64,000 bases of DNA from Sediminibacterium sp. C3. Its GTDB lineage: Bacteria; Bacteroidota; Bacteroidia; Chitinophagales; Chitinophagaceae. Position 1 is the stretch's first letter; every line of letters starts with the position of its first letter. The DNA lies in the NCBI RefSeq assembly GCF_000508085.1, contig NZ_KI669560.1:62001-126000 (forward strand), read 5' to 3'. This document shows, piece by piece, positions 44,726 to 52,461 of the stretch. Below the pieces are notes generated by a model. It did not search any database, was not told the DNA's origin, and saw nothing but the letters and a program-made list of their open reading frames with translations. The position numbers and the translations under genes were made by a program.

Positions 44726-47296
44726 ATGAAAAATTACATAATAGGTTTAATGGCACTGATGATGGTAAGTATTACCCTAAGTGCTCAGCAATCAACTAAC
44801 AAAACAGCTACAGATACTAGTTATACAAGCGTTCAATTCAGGGTAGAAGGTGCCTGTGAAATGTGTAAGGAAAGAATTGAAGAAGCGGCCAAAGGAAAGG
44901 GCGTACAAAAGGCAGAATGGGATATTGATTCTAAAATACTGACGCTGCAATATTTCCCGACCATCGCCAACCTGAATAAAATCAAAGACAGAATTGTAGA
45001 AGCCGGACACGACCTGCTGAATAAAAAAGCAAAGAACAATGTCTATAATGCTTTACCCGAATGTTGTCATTACCGTGACGAAGGAAAGAAGGCACATGAA
45101 GCTGAAAATATCAATACAGATGAAGTAAGAGGTATTGTATTGGAAGCAGATAAAAAGGGACAGTTCAATCCATTATTTCAGGCAAGCATAAAATGGCTCA
45201 ATACAGAGCGAGGAGTACTTACCGATAGCCTGGGTTATTTTAGTATACCATTAAACAATGCATCCAACCAACTAATCATTAGTTATATAGGATACAAGGC
45301 AGACACATTCAGGGTAGACAATCCTTCTACTCTCAAAGTGATCTTAGCAGATGACAAAGCTTTACACAATGTAACCGTTACGAACACTCGAAGGTCTAGT
45401 TATATCAGCACCATCAGCCCCATTCGCTCAGAAATTATGACAGCTAAAGAATTATTAAAAGCAGCCTGTTGTAATTTGAGTGAGAGCTTTGAAACCAACC
45501 CTTCAGTGGATGTTTCCTATAACGATGCGGTTACAGGTTCCAAGCAAATTCAATTGTTGGGCCTTAGTGGTAATTACACACAGCTAACCGTAGAAAATTT
45601 ACCAGGCCCAAGGGGATTAGCCACGCCGCTTGGATTGAACTCTATTGCAGGTCCCTGGATTGAATCTATTCAATTAACCAAGGGAGTAGGTTCAGTTGCC
45701 AATGGATTTGAAAGCATTGCCGGACAAATTAATGTAGAATTAAAGAAGCCGGGTGTTGGTGAAAGACTATTGGCGAATATGTATATCAATGAATTTGGTA
45801 AAACCGATTTAAACCTGAATCTGCAAACACAGCTCAGTAGCAAATGGTCTGCAGGCCTGTTATTGCACGATAACTTTTTAAACAATGCCAATATAGATTT
45901 CAATAAAGATGGCTTTAGAGATTTGCCAACCGGCAACCAGTTTAGTATGGTAAACAGATACCAGTACAATGATTCAAAAGGGTGGATGGCACAATTCGGA
46001 TTCAAAGTAATGAAGGACAATAAAACAGGTGGCCAAACTAATTTTGATCCAAATCGTCACCAGAACTCGAACAGTATTTATGGTTTGGGAATCAATGTTA
46101 ACCGCTATGAGGGATTTGCCAAAATTGGATATGTATTTCCGCAAAAAGTATACAAGAGCATTGGTTTACAAATTGCAGCCATTCGTCATGATCAGGATTC
46201 TTATTTTGGTAAAACCACTTACAATGCAAAGCAGAATAGTTTTTACAGCAACCTGATTTATCAGAGCATCATTGGCAATACCAATCATAAGTTCCGTACA
46301 GGAATGAGTTTGCAGCATGATTCCTATGACGAAGTGTTTAATGTGAATCCATATAAACGCACAGAAACCGTTAGCGGAGCTTTCTTTGAATATACCTATA
46401 CACCTACAGAAAAATTTAGTGTAGTAGCTGGTATCAGAGGAGATTACAATAGTTTGTTTGGTGCATTTGCAACACCCAGATTGCATATCAGATACGAACC
46501 CGTGAAAGGAAGTATTTTCCGATTCAGTGCAGGAAGAGGACAACGCACTGCCAATATTTTTGCAGAGAATACCGGCATTCTGGTGAGTGCAAGACAGCTC
46601 AATATTATTGGTGGCGTTGCAGGAAAAGCCTACGGGCTCGATCCTGAAATTGCCTGGAACAGGGGCATCAGCTTTGATCAGTCATTCAGATTGTTTAACA
46701 GAAAAGCAAACCTTGCCATTGATTTCTACAGAAATGATTTCACCAATCAGGTAGTCACTGATCTGGAAACAACCAATGAAATTCGTTTTTATAATTTAAA
46801 AGGCAAGTCTTATTCCAATAGTTTTCAAACCGAAATCAGCATGGAGCCCATCAGCCAGTTGGAAGTAAAAATGGCCTATCGCTTTTTCGATGTAAAAACA
46901 ACTTATGGAAATGAATTGCTGCAAAGACCCTTTGTATCGCAGCATCGTGCTTTCCTGAGTTTGGATTACACAACCGAGAACAACTGGAAATTCAACTACA
47001 CCATTACCTATAATGGACAAAAAAGAATTCCTTCAACCGCAAGCAACCCTGTTGCTTTTCAGCGGGAAACCCAGTCGCCCGATTTTTACCTGATGGCAGC
47101 ACAAATTAGCAAGACCGTTGGTAAGAATAAGCATATGGATTTTTATATAGGTGCCGAAAACCTGACCAACTTTTTTCAGCAGGGGGTGATTGTATCCGCC
47201 GCCAATCCGTTCAGTCCGTATTTTGATGCCTCGCTGGTTTGGGGACCCATCAATGGAAGAATGTTGTATGCAGGATGGAGGATGCGCTTGAAATAA
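44726..47296 (+). CDS. TonB-dependent receptor with N-terminal heavy-metal-associated (HMA) domain
   Basis: The 856-residue protein has a signal peptide, then an HMA domain (about 34-105) with the metal motif Cys44-x-x-Cys47 in 'VEGACEMCKERI'. A CarboxypepD_reg-like domain (about 135-205: 'GIVLEADKKGQFNPLFQASI') comes next, followed by a TonB plug ('NLSESFETNPSVDVSYNDAV') and a barrel up to the C-terminal 'MLYAGWRMRLK'. An HMA domain ahead of the plug is rare in receptors and points to copper or another soft metal. The preceding metal-binding genes support this. A terminator follows 32 nt later. Direction of transport is not known. Confidence 0.92.
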   Translation: MKNYIIGLMALMMVSITLSAQQSTNKTATDTSYTSVQFRVEGACEMCKERIEEAAKGKGVQKAEWDIDSKILTLQYFPTIANLNKIKDRIVEAGHDLLNKKAKNNVYNALPECCHYRDEGKKAHEAENINTDEVRGIVLEADKKGQFNPLFQASIKWLNTERGVLTDSLGYFSIPLNNASNQLIISYIGYKADTFRVDNPSTLKVILADDKALHNVTVTNTRRSSYISTISPIRSEIMTAKELLKAACCNLSESFETNPSVDVSYNDAVTGSKQIQLLGLSGNYTQLTVENLPGPRGLATPLGLNSIAGPWIESIQLTKGVGSVANGFESIAGQINVELKKPGVGERLLANMYINEFGKTDLNLNLQTQLSSKWSAGLLLHDNFLNNANIDFNKDGFRDLPTGNQFSMVNRYQYNDSKGWMAQFGFKVMKDNKTGGQTNFDPNRHQNSNSIYGLGINVNRYEGFAKIGYVFPQKVYKSIGLQIAAIRHDQDSYFGKTTYNAKQNSFYSNLIYQSIIGNTNHKFRTGMSLQHDSYDEVFNVNPYKRTETVSGAFFEYTYTPTEKFSVVAGIRGDYNSLFGAFATPRLHIRYEPVKGSIFRFSAGRGQRTANIFAENTGILVSARQLNIIGGVAGKAYGLDPEIAWNRGISFDQSFRLFNRKANLAIDFYRNDFTNQVVTDLETTNEIRFYNLKGKSYSNSFQTEISMEPISQLEVKMAYRFFDVKTTYGNELLQRPFVSQHRAFLSLDYTTENNWKFNYTITYNGQKRIPSTASNPVAFQRETQSPDFYLMAAQISKTVGKNKHMDFYIGAENLTNFFQQGVIVSAANPFSPYFDASLVWGPINGRMLYAGWRMRLK

Positions 47297-47327
47297 GGAA
47301 TAATTAAACCTGAAACGTTCTAAATAG

Positions 47328-47360
47328 AATAGCCCCGGTCTCCATTGAGCCGGGGCTATT
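47328..47360. terminator. Strong hairpin terminator (possibly bidirectional)
   Basis: AATAGCCCCGG (47328-47338) pairs with CCGGGGCTATT (47350-47360) around an 11-nt loop. It lies 32 nt after the receptor gene stop and 6 nt after the 3' end of the tRNA-like gene on the other strand, so it could end both transcripts. Confidence 0.85.
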
Positions 47361-47365
47361 TAATG

Positions 47366-47537
47366 CTGTAGGGGGAGGGATCGAACCTCCACGAGGCAGT
47401 TAGCTATAGCGCAAAGTTCAGTGGTCGACCCTGGTCGTTCCAATATTGCTACCGAAACGGCTCTACACTACGTTTATCCTGTTATCCTCACCCCCGAGAC
47501 AAGAGGGTATGTCTGCCAAAAATTTCATCACCCCACA
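47366..47537 (-). tRNA. tRNA-like RNA with class II fold, GUC anticodon loop and about 100-nt variable region
   Basis: Read on the minus strand, all tRNA parts are present. The acceptor stem TGTGGGG (47537-47531) pairs with CCCTACA (47373-47367) with one G-U, and G at 47366 is the discriminator. Then come T8 G9, a D arm ATG/CAT (47528-47509) with a GG-bearing 14-nt loop resembling tRNA-Leu, and A26. The anticodon arm is CCCTC/GGGGG around TTGTCTC (47507-47491, anticodon GTC at 47500-47498). The T arm is GGAGG-TTCGATC-CCTCC (47390-47374). Between the anticodon and T arms lie 100 nt, closed by GAGG (47489-47486) and CCTC (47396-47393), with inner hairpins such as CGAC/GTCG. CCA is not encoded. 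It may be a functional odd tRNA, a tRNA-like regulator or a relic. Confidence 0.6.
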
Positions 47538-47626
47538 GTAAAAAGAACTAATTTGTTACTTTGATAAATCAAAATTAATACAAAAAGACATTGATTGATT
47601 ATTTTTCAAACATTTTCAATAAAATA

Positions 47627-47659
47627 TAGATATTATCTAAATAATAAGGCATAAATTTG
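47627..47659 (+). promoter_or_regulatory. -7 box and palindrome upstream of the Lrp/AsnC gene
   Basis: TAAATTTG (47652-47659) matches TAnnTTTG and lies 27 nt before the ATG. Upstream is TAGAT-ATT-ATCTA (47627-47639), a perfect short palindrome in the usual place for an autoregulatory site. No clear -33 box was found. The rest of the 47538-47626 spacer is AT-rich and holds a likely minus-strand promoter for the tRNA-like gene (TTG at about 47573, TAGTTCTT at 47550-47543). Confidence 0.45.
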
Positions 47660-47685
47660 AATATTATTTAAATAAAAGCGGCAAA

Positions 47686-48156
47686 ATGACCACTAAATTG
47701 AATCTTGACAAACTCGATTTCCAGATTATTCAGGAAATGATGGAGGATGCTGAAATCTCCTACGCAGATTTAGGCAAGAAATTATTCGTTTCGGGTGGTA
47801 CCATCCATGTACGAATAAAAAAACTGGAAGAACTAAAAGTAGTGAAAGGTAAAAAATTATCTGTAGACCTCAAATCGCTGGGCTATGATGTAATTGCTTT
47901 TATTGGAATTTATCTGGAAAAAAGTTCTTTGTACGATTCCGTAGCCAAAGAGCTTAAAAAGATCAAACAGATTGTACGGTTAAACTACACAACCGGCAAT
48001 TACAGCATGTTTGCAGAAATTGTTTGCAAGGATATTCAGGAATTGCGATTTGTATTGCACGATGAACTTCAGAAAATAAAAGGCATTGAAAGAACAGAAA
48101 CTTTTATTTCACTGGAAGAAAGTCTGGATAGAAATGTAGTTGTTAGTCCTAATTAA
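47686..48156 (+). CDS. Lrp/AsnC-family transcriptional regulator
   Basis: The 156-residue protein has an N-terminal helix-turn-helix ('LDFQIIQEMMEDAEISYADL', then 'VSGGTIHVRIKKLEEL'). The C-terminal RAM domain (about 70-150) includes 'GYDVIAFIGIYLEKS' and 'VRLNYTTGNYSMFAEI'. Lrp-type proteins sense amino acids or related metabolites and act as multimers. It is followed after 10 nt by the Wzz-like gene, so it may control the exopolysaccharide pair, but the link is only positional. Confidence 0.93.
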   Translation: MTTKLNLDKLDFQIIQEMMEDAEISYADLGKKLFVSGGTIHVRIKKLEELKVVKGKKLSVDLKSLGYDVIAFIGIYLEKSSLYDSVAKELKKIKQIVRLNYTTGNYSMFAEIVCKDIQELRFVLHDELQKIKGIERTETFISLEESLDRNVVVSPN

Positions 48157-48166
48157 TTAATCAACC

Positions 48167-49018
48167 ATGAAAACCGCAACTTTCAATATTGAAGAACTAA
48201 GCAATCTATTAATTAAAAGATGGAAAACAATTCTATTATTCTCCTTTCTTTCAACTGTGGCTGCAGGTGGATTTAGTTTGCTGATAAAACCGGAATATAC
48301 CGCTACAACCAAATTGCTTCCCGGCAATTCAGTGCTGGCAGATAAAGCCCGTCTCATGAATTCCTCCATACAGCATTTATACTCCTTTTTTGGAAATGGA
48401 GACGATGTAGATCGTTTATTAAGTATAGCAGAAACCGATACCAGCTTAAAACAGGTTATCAGACAATTTAAGTTGGAGAACTATTATAGCATTAACGAGA
48501 AAGATACACTACTCGCCGAATTCAAAGCACTGGAAAAATTTAAAAAAGATATCTGGATTGGCAAATCGGTTAACAACGAACTAATTATTCGCAGCACTCA
48601 TCAAAACAGAGACACCGCTGCCGCTATAGCCAATTATATGGCTACTCAAACTGGTAATTCATTGCAGGCAATCTGGAAAAACATGTATTCCCAAATTGGG
48701 TTACAACTAGACAGCAACCTGAATGCGCTTAAGAAACAATACCTGCTAATGACAGCGGAACAAAACAAAGAGGCCGCAATTTATAAATCTGAATCTGAAG
48801 CCTTGTTAAAACAAATCAATTCATTCAAAGAACTCAAAATAGAAACAGATATAGCGGCTTCCACCACACCCGCCGCCATTATTGTAGTTGAGAAAGCAAG
48901 CCCTCCGGCAAAGAAGAGCTGGCCAGACCTTGCTGTTATACTGCCTTTGGCCGCATTATCAGGAATGCTTTTCAGCATTGTATTAATCTTAGCAAGCAAT
49001 CAACCCAGAACCTTTTAA
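48167..49018 (+). CDS. Wzz-type chain-length determinant protein
   Basis: The 283-residue protein has a short cytoplasmic start and a membrane segment near 21-43 ('ILLFSFLSTVAAGGFSLL'). A large periplasmic part with coiled-coil heptads (about 160-215) follows, then a second membrane segment near 252-277. This two-helix layout is that of Wzz proteins that set polysaccharide chain length. No Walker motif is present, so it is not a fused tyrosine kinase. Its stop is followed at once by the ATG of the ligase-like gene, which points to coupled translation. Confidence 0.8.
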   Translation: MKTATFNIEELSNLLIKRWKTILLFSFLSTVAAGGFSLLIKPEYTATTKLLPGNSVLADKARLMNSSIQHLYSFFGNGDDVDRLLSIAETDTSLKQVIRQFKLENYYSINEKDTLLAEFKALEKFKKDIWIGKSVNNELIIRSTHQNRDTAAAIANYMATQTGNSLQAIWKNMYSQIGLQLDSNLNALKKQYLLMTAEQNKEAAIYKSESEALLKQINSFKELKIETDIAASTTPAAIIVVEKASPPAKKSWPDLAVILPLAALSGMLFSIVLILASNQPRTF

Positions 49019-50464
49019 ATGCTCACCAAAATCCATCAAAAATGGCTTTGGGCAATTGCTACAGGCATTTATGCATTGTGTTGCTTTGCTGCCATTTGCT
49101 GGAAAGAACCGCTTTGGCTAATGGTTCCCTTTGTTCTGATTACTACCCTACCAGTAACACAATGGATTACGAAAAACACAGAGCAATTGTACTGGTGTTA
49201 CTTATTCGTACTGCCCCTTTCTACTGAATTTAATTTCACTCCTTCACTGGGCTTAGATTTACCCGGAGAACCCCTGCTCATTTTATTAACCCTGCTCCTC
49301 CTGGGCTCTTTCCTTTATCAACCCGGACATTATCGCTCCCTGTTTAACACGCTGATAGGAAAATGGCTAGCCGTATATTTTTGTTGGATGTTCATCAGCA
49401 TGTGTTATGCAGAGAATGCATGGCTGGCTACCAAATTTATACTTGCCAAAATCTGGTATATACTACCGCTTGTTTTTTTAACCGCCTGGATTCATGTACA
49501 TAAACCCAATTTTAAAAAGCTGGCATTGTTGCTATGCATTCCCATGCTGTTCATTATTGTGCAGGCGATAGTCAGACATGGTTTGTACGGCTTTGAATTT
49601 GTGGCCATAAAAAAAGCAATGGCGCCTTTTTTCAGAAACCATGTAAACTATTCTGCCATGCTGGTTTGCTTATTACCTGCAGGCTGGTTAATTCATTATT
49701 TTACAGACCATGCTACCCAAAAAAAATATGTAAAAATTGCTTTAATTACCGGACTAGCGGCCCTGTTCTTTGCTTATTCCAGAGGAGCCTGGCTGGCATT
49801 GGTGGTTGGCATGATTGGCTATTATGGCATCCGCAAAAACCGGATGGGTCAAATTTTATTTACCGGATTGATTATTGCTTGTATTAGCCTTGCACTTTTA
49901 ATAAACAATAATCGTTTTTTAGCATTCGCACCCGAACACGATGAAACCATTTTCCATGAAAATTTCTCTGCACATTTATCCGCAACGGTTGGTTTAAAAG
50001 ACATTTCCAATGCAGAGAGGTTTCACCGATGGGTTGCTGGTTTTAGAATGATTAAAGAAAAACCAATCACAGGTTTTGGGGCAAACAGTTTTTATCCTGC
50101 CTATCAACCCTATACCATAGCCCCATTTAAAACATGGGTAAGCAATAATCCCGAACATTCCACTGTACATAATTATTACTTGTTGCTGGCTGTGGAGCAA
50201 GGCATTCCAGCCCTGATTATTTTCGGGAGTTTCCTGATGTATTTAATTCTGGAGACACAAAAAATGTATCACCGTTTTCAGCAAAACTATTACCGGATGA
50301 TCTCTTTAGGTACAGGCATAGTTATCCTAATGATTGCTTCCCTGAATGGTACAAGTGACCTGATTGAAACCGATAAAATCGGAGGATTATTTTGGTTGTG
50401 TACCGGAATTGTGCTTACGTTACAGCAATTATTGAAGAGAGAACAATCCTCCATTGCGAGTTAA
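49019..50464 (+). CDS. O-antigen ligase/polymerase family membrane protein
   Basis: The 481-residue protein has 10-12 hydrophobic helices and the Wzy_C/O-antigen ligase core: a large loop with 'ERFHRWVAGFRMIKEKPITG' followed by 'FGANSFYPAYQPY' and 'STVHNYYLLLAVEQGIPAL', where a conserved His-Asn is typical. It joins or polymerises glycans on the periplasmic side. With the Wzz gene it forms a two-gene unit. No other O-antigen genes surround it apart from the convergent glycosyltransferase, so this is probably part of a small or scattered exopolysaccharide set. Confidence 0.87.
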   Translation: MLTKIHQKWLWAIATGIYALCCFAAICWKEPLWLMVPFVLITTLPVTQWITKNTEQLYWCYLFVLPLSTEFNFTPSLGLDLPGEPLLILLTLLLLGSFLYQPGHYRSLFNTLIGKWLAVYFCWMFISMCYAENAWLATKFILAKIWYILPLVFLTAWIHVHKPNFKKLALLLCIPMLFIIVQAIVRHGLYGFEFVAIKKAMAPFFRNHVNYSAMLVCLLPAGWLIHYFTDHATQKKYVKIALITGLAALFFAYSRGAWLALVVGMIGYYGIRKNRMGQILFTGLIIACISLALLINNNRFLAFAPEHDETIFHENFSAHLSATVGLKDISNAERFHRWVAGFRMIKEKPITGFGANSFYPAYQPYTIAPFKTWVSNNPEHSTVHNYYLLLAVEQGIPALIIFGSFLMYLILETQKMYHRFQQNYYRMISLGTGIVILMIASLNGTSDLIETDKIGGLFWLCTGIVLTLQQLLKREQSSIAS

Positions 50465-50576
50465 GCAGGACAAAACAGCTACTGACCGATTTGTGCTGAT
50501 TTTAATCAATAATTAAGCAAAAAGGGATAAACACAGGAATAGATTTGGTATCTAATATTGAAACGGAAGAGTGAAA

Positions 50577-50678
50577 ATGTTCAGACTACTAATGGCCCCT
50601 TTTATACTTGCAGGTTTATTTATTTATGCATGGTTCCCGGATAAGACGAATAAAAAAAACCATCAGCGGGATTATTGA
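50577..50678 (+). CDS. Possible 33-residue single-pass membrane microprotein
   Basis: The ATG at 50577 opens a 33-codon frame with a hydrophobic core ('MAPFILAGLFIYAWFP') and a polar, basic tail ('DKTNKKNHQRDY'). A purine-rich GGAAGAG lies 5-11 nt before the ATG, a plausible ribosome site. TAGATTTG (50540-50547) matches the -7 consensus, about 30 nt upstream. The end overlaps the 3' end of the convergent glycosyltransferase by 7 nt. There is no homology evidence, so it may be chance. Confidence 0.35.
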   Translation: MFRLLMAPFILAGLFIYAWFPDKTNKKNHQRDY

Positions 50679-51823
50679 ACCTTCCTGCTTTTCCATTGAT
50701 AAGATCCAAACTTACCTAGCCAGCCGGCAATTACTGTGTATACAATATGGAATGGTTGCATCAAAGGAAAATACAGCAACCATTTTTTCAGTTGAAAAAA
50801 ATGGGCAACTGGTAACAGGAATCCCAACTCAGCAAAAGTTTTAATTCCTATCAGTAAAAGTACATTGGGAAACAAAGCAGGATAAAACAAACTGGCAATC
50901 AGTCCGGCAAATAACATCGCATTCTGCAGATATACCAGCCAAAGTACCAGCAATATACCCTTGTCTTCATAATAACTGGCTTTGCTGGCCCAACGGATGC
51001 GCTGGTGCAAAAATTGTTTCCAATTGGGCATGGGATCTGTTAGCACAATCGACTGCGCTGAAAATAAATAAGATAAGCGATTGCCAAACTCCCTTTTCAT
51101 TTTATGCATGAGCAACATATCGTCTCCACTGGCCAGATGATCTATCCCCCTGAATCCCCCCACCTGCTCAAATGCCTGTTTGCTGTAAGCCAGATTAGCT
51201 CCATTGCACATGGTATGCGAGCCGGCCGATACAGCAGCAGCTGTAATCCCCTGTAAACTCATAAAATCGAGCAATTGAAAAATGCCACTGAACTTTCCAT
51301 TGTTAGAAAACATTACCGGTGCAGCAATAAAAACCGGATTCTCTTTGGCAATCATGGCATTAAAATGCTGCAACCACAAAGCAGGCACAATACAATCCGC
51401 ATCCGTTGTAACTATCCAGGTACCCTTACTTTTCGAAATGGCCAGTTCAATTGCTTTTTTCTTATACGCGAGCTGATTCCCATCCTGATAAAAATCCTGC
51501 AGTGAAATCAATTTCACCTGTGGAAATTTTACTGCCAGCTTGCTCACTTTGGCAGCCGTATCATCAGTTGAAAAATCATCCACCACTAAAATTTCATAGC
51601 AGTCTGAAGGATATTGTTGCCGAAGAATGCTTTGTAGGCAGGCTTCAATACGTTCTGATTCATTTCTGGCTGGAACAATTACAGAGAAAAAAACAGGGGT
51701 TTGCAGCAGCTGGGAATTGGCTTCAAATGGCTTTAGCCGATTAAACCAAAATCGGTACAGCCAGATTAACCCGCTGTACAAAGCGGCCAGTATTACCCCA
51801 ATAATAAGAAACCATGCCTCCAT
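50672..51823 (-). CDS. Membrane-bound family 2 glycosyltransferase
   Basis: The 383-residue protein begins with a membrane helix ('MEAWFLIIGVILAALYSGLI'). The GT-A catalytic domain (about 45-280) shows 'FSVIVPARNESERIEACLQS', 'EILVVDDFSTDDTA', the DxD-type 'TTDADC' and a late 'QRIRWASKASYY' (the QxxRW motif of processive GT2 enzymes). It ends with two or three more membrane helices. It transfers sugars from a nucleotide donor to a lipid or growing glycan. It is convergent with the ligase gene region. The ATG at 51823 is preferred over an in-frame TTG upstream. Confidence 0.93.
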   Translation of the reverse strand: MEAWFLIIGVILAALYSGLIWLYRFWFNRLKPFEANSQLLQTPVFFSVIVPARNESERIEACLQSILRQQYPSDCYEILVVDDFSTDDTAAKVSKLAVKFPQVKLISLQDFYQDGNQLAYKKKAIELAISKSKGTWIVTTDADCIVPALWLQHFNAMIAKENPVFIAAPVMFSNNGKFSGIFQLLDFMSLQGITAAAVSAGSHTMCNGANLAYSKQAFEQVGGFRGIDHLASGDDMLLMHKMKREFGNRLSYLFSAQSIVLTDPMPNWKQFLHQRIRWASKASYYEDKGILLVLWLVYLQNAMLFAGLIASLFYPALFPNVLLLIGIKTFAELGFLLPVAHFFQLKKWLLYFPLMQPFHIVYTVIAGWLGKFGSYQWKSRKVQ

Positions 51824-51936
51824 TACAGCAAAGAAAATCAATCTATTCCAATAAAACAGTTAGTTAAAAACCTAGCAACCCTAAAGTTTCATTCAAATTT
51901 TATCCCCGAATTCTTGGTTTTATGAAAGAAACGGGT

Positions 51937-51962
51937 CAACTTTGAATTAGTTGCATAACTAA
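51937..51962 (+). promoter_or_regulatory. Promoter and likely MarR autoregulatory operator
   Basis: CAACTTTG (51937-51944) is one mismatch from the TAnnTTTG -7 box, and a TTG about 20 nt upstream fits the -33 box. Next comes TTAGTTGCATAACTAA (51947-51962), a perfect 6-4-6 palindrome of MarR-site type. It covers the expected transcription start and lies 4 nt before the ATG. Autorepression is inferred. Confidence 0.6.
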
Positions 51963-51966
51963 CTAT

Positions 51967-52431
51967 ATGCCAAACAACCATTTTAAAAGAGGAGAATTAT
52001 ACAGCGTCATCAATGGGATGGCTTCTACTGCCGTGGCCAGAAGATTACAGAAAAATTTCCGCAATGCGGGATTAGAAATCACGATTGAGCAGTGGAGCGT
52101 TTTATACCATTTATGGAAGGAAGACGGACTGAGCCAGCAGGAACTCTGTAACAGAACTTTCAGAGACAAACCCAGTATCACCCGCTTAATAGACAATTTA
52201 GAAAAACAACAACTGGTAAAAAGAGTAGCTTCTCCCACCGACAGAAGAATCAACCTGGTTCAACTAACAGAGGCGGCCAAAGACCTTCAGCAAATTACCA
52301 TTGACCTGGCCAACCAAACCATGGCGGAAGCATTGGTAGGAGTGGATAAGAAAGAAATTGAAATTGTTAAATCGGTTTTTCAGCGCGTATACGATAACCT
52401 AACCTTAACACCGGTAGAACAACTGAATTAA
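51967..52431 (+). CDS. MarR-family transcriptional regulator
   Basis: The 154-residue protein has the MarR winged helix: 'WSVLYHLWKEDGLSQQELC', then 'PSITRLIDNLEKQQLVKR' and the wing 'ASPTDRRINLVQLTEAA'. Dimer helices flank it. The perfect palindrome just before its start suggests it represses itself. The acyl-CoA dehydrogenase gene starts 30 nt downstream, so both are likely on one transcript, and an acyl-CoA or fatty-acid-like ligand is plausible (inference). Confidence 0.94.
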   Translation: MPNNHFKRGELYSVINGMASTAVARRLQKNFRNAGLEITIEQWSVLYHLWKEDGLSQQELCNRTFRDKPSITRLIDNLEKQQLVKRVASPTDRRINLVQLTEAAKDLQQITIDLANQTMAEALVGVDKKEIEIVKSVFQRVYDNLTLTPVEQLN

Positions 52432-52461
52432 GAACTTTATAAATACATTAAACAATTAACG

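Noticed and set aside
47366..47537. tmRNA or group I intron interpretation of the tRNA-like gene
   Set aside because: There is no tmRNA tag frame ending in Ala-Ala and no tmRNA start. The insert is in the variable region and is too short for a group I intron, and no second anticodon half is found downstream.
50608..50844. 78-codon plus-strand frame over the end of the glycosyltransferase
   Set aside because: It is antisense to conserved glycosyltransferase sequence and lacks a ribosome site; the shorter frame at 50577 is the better candidate.
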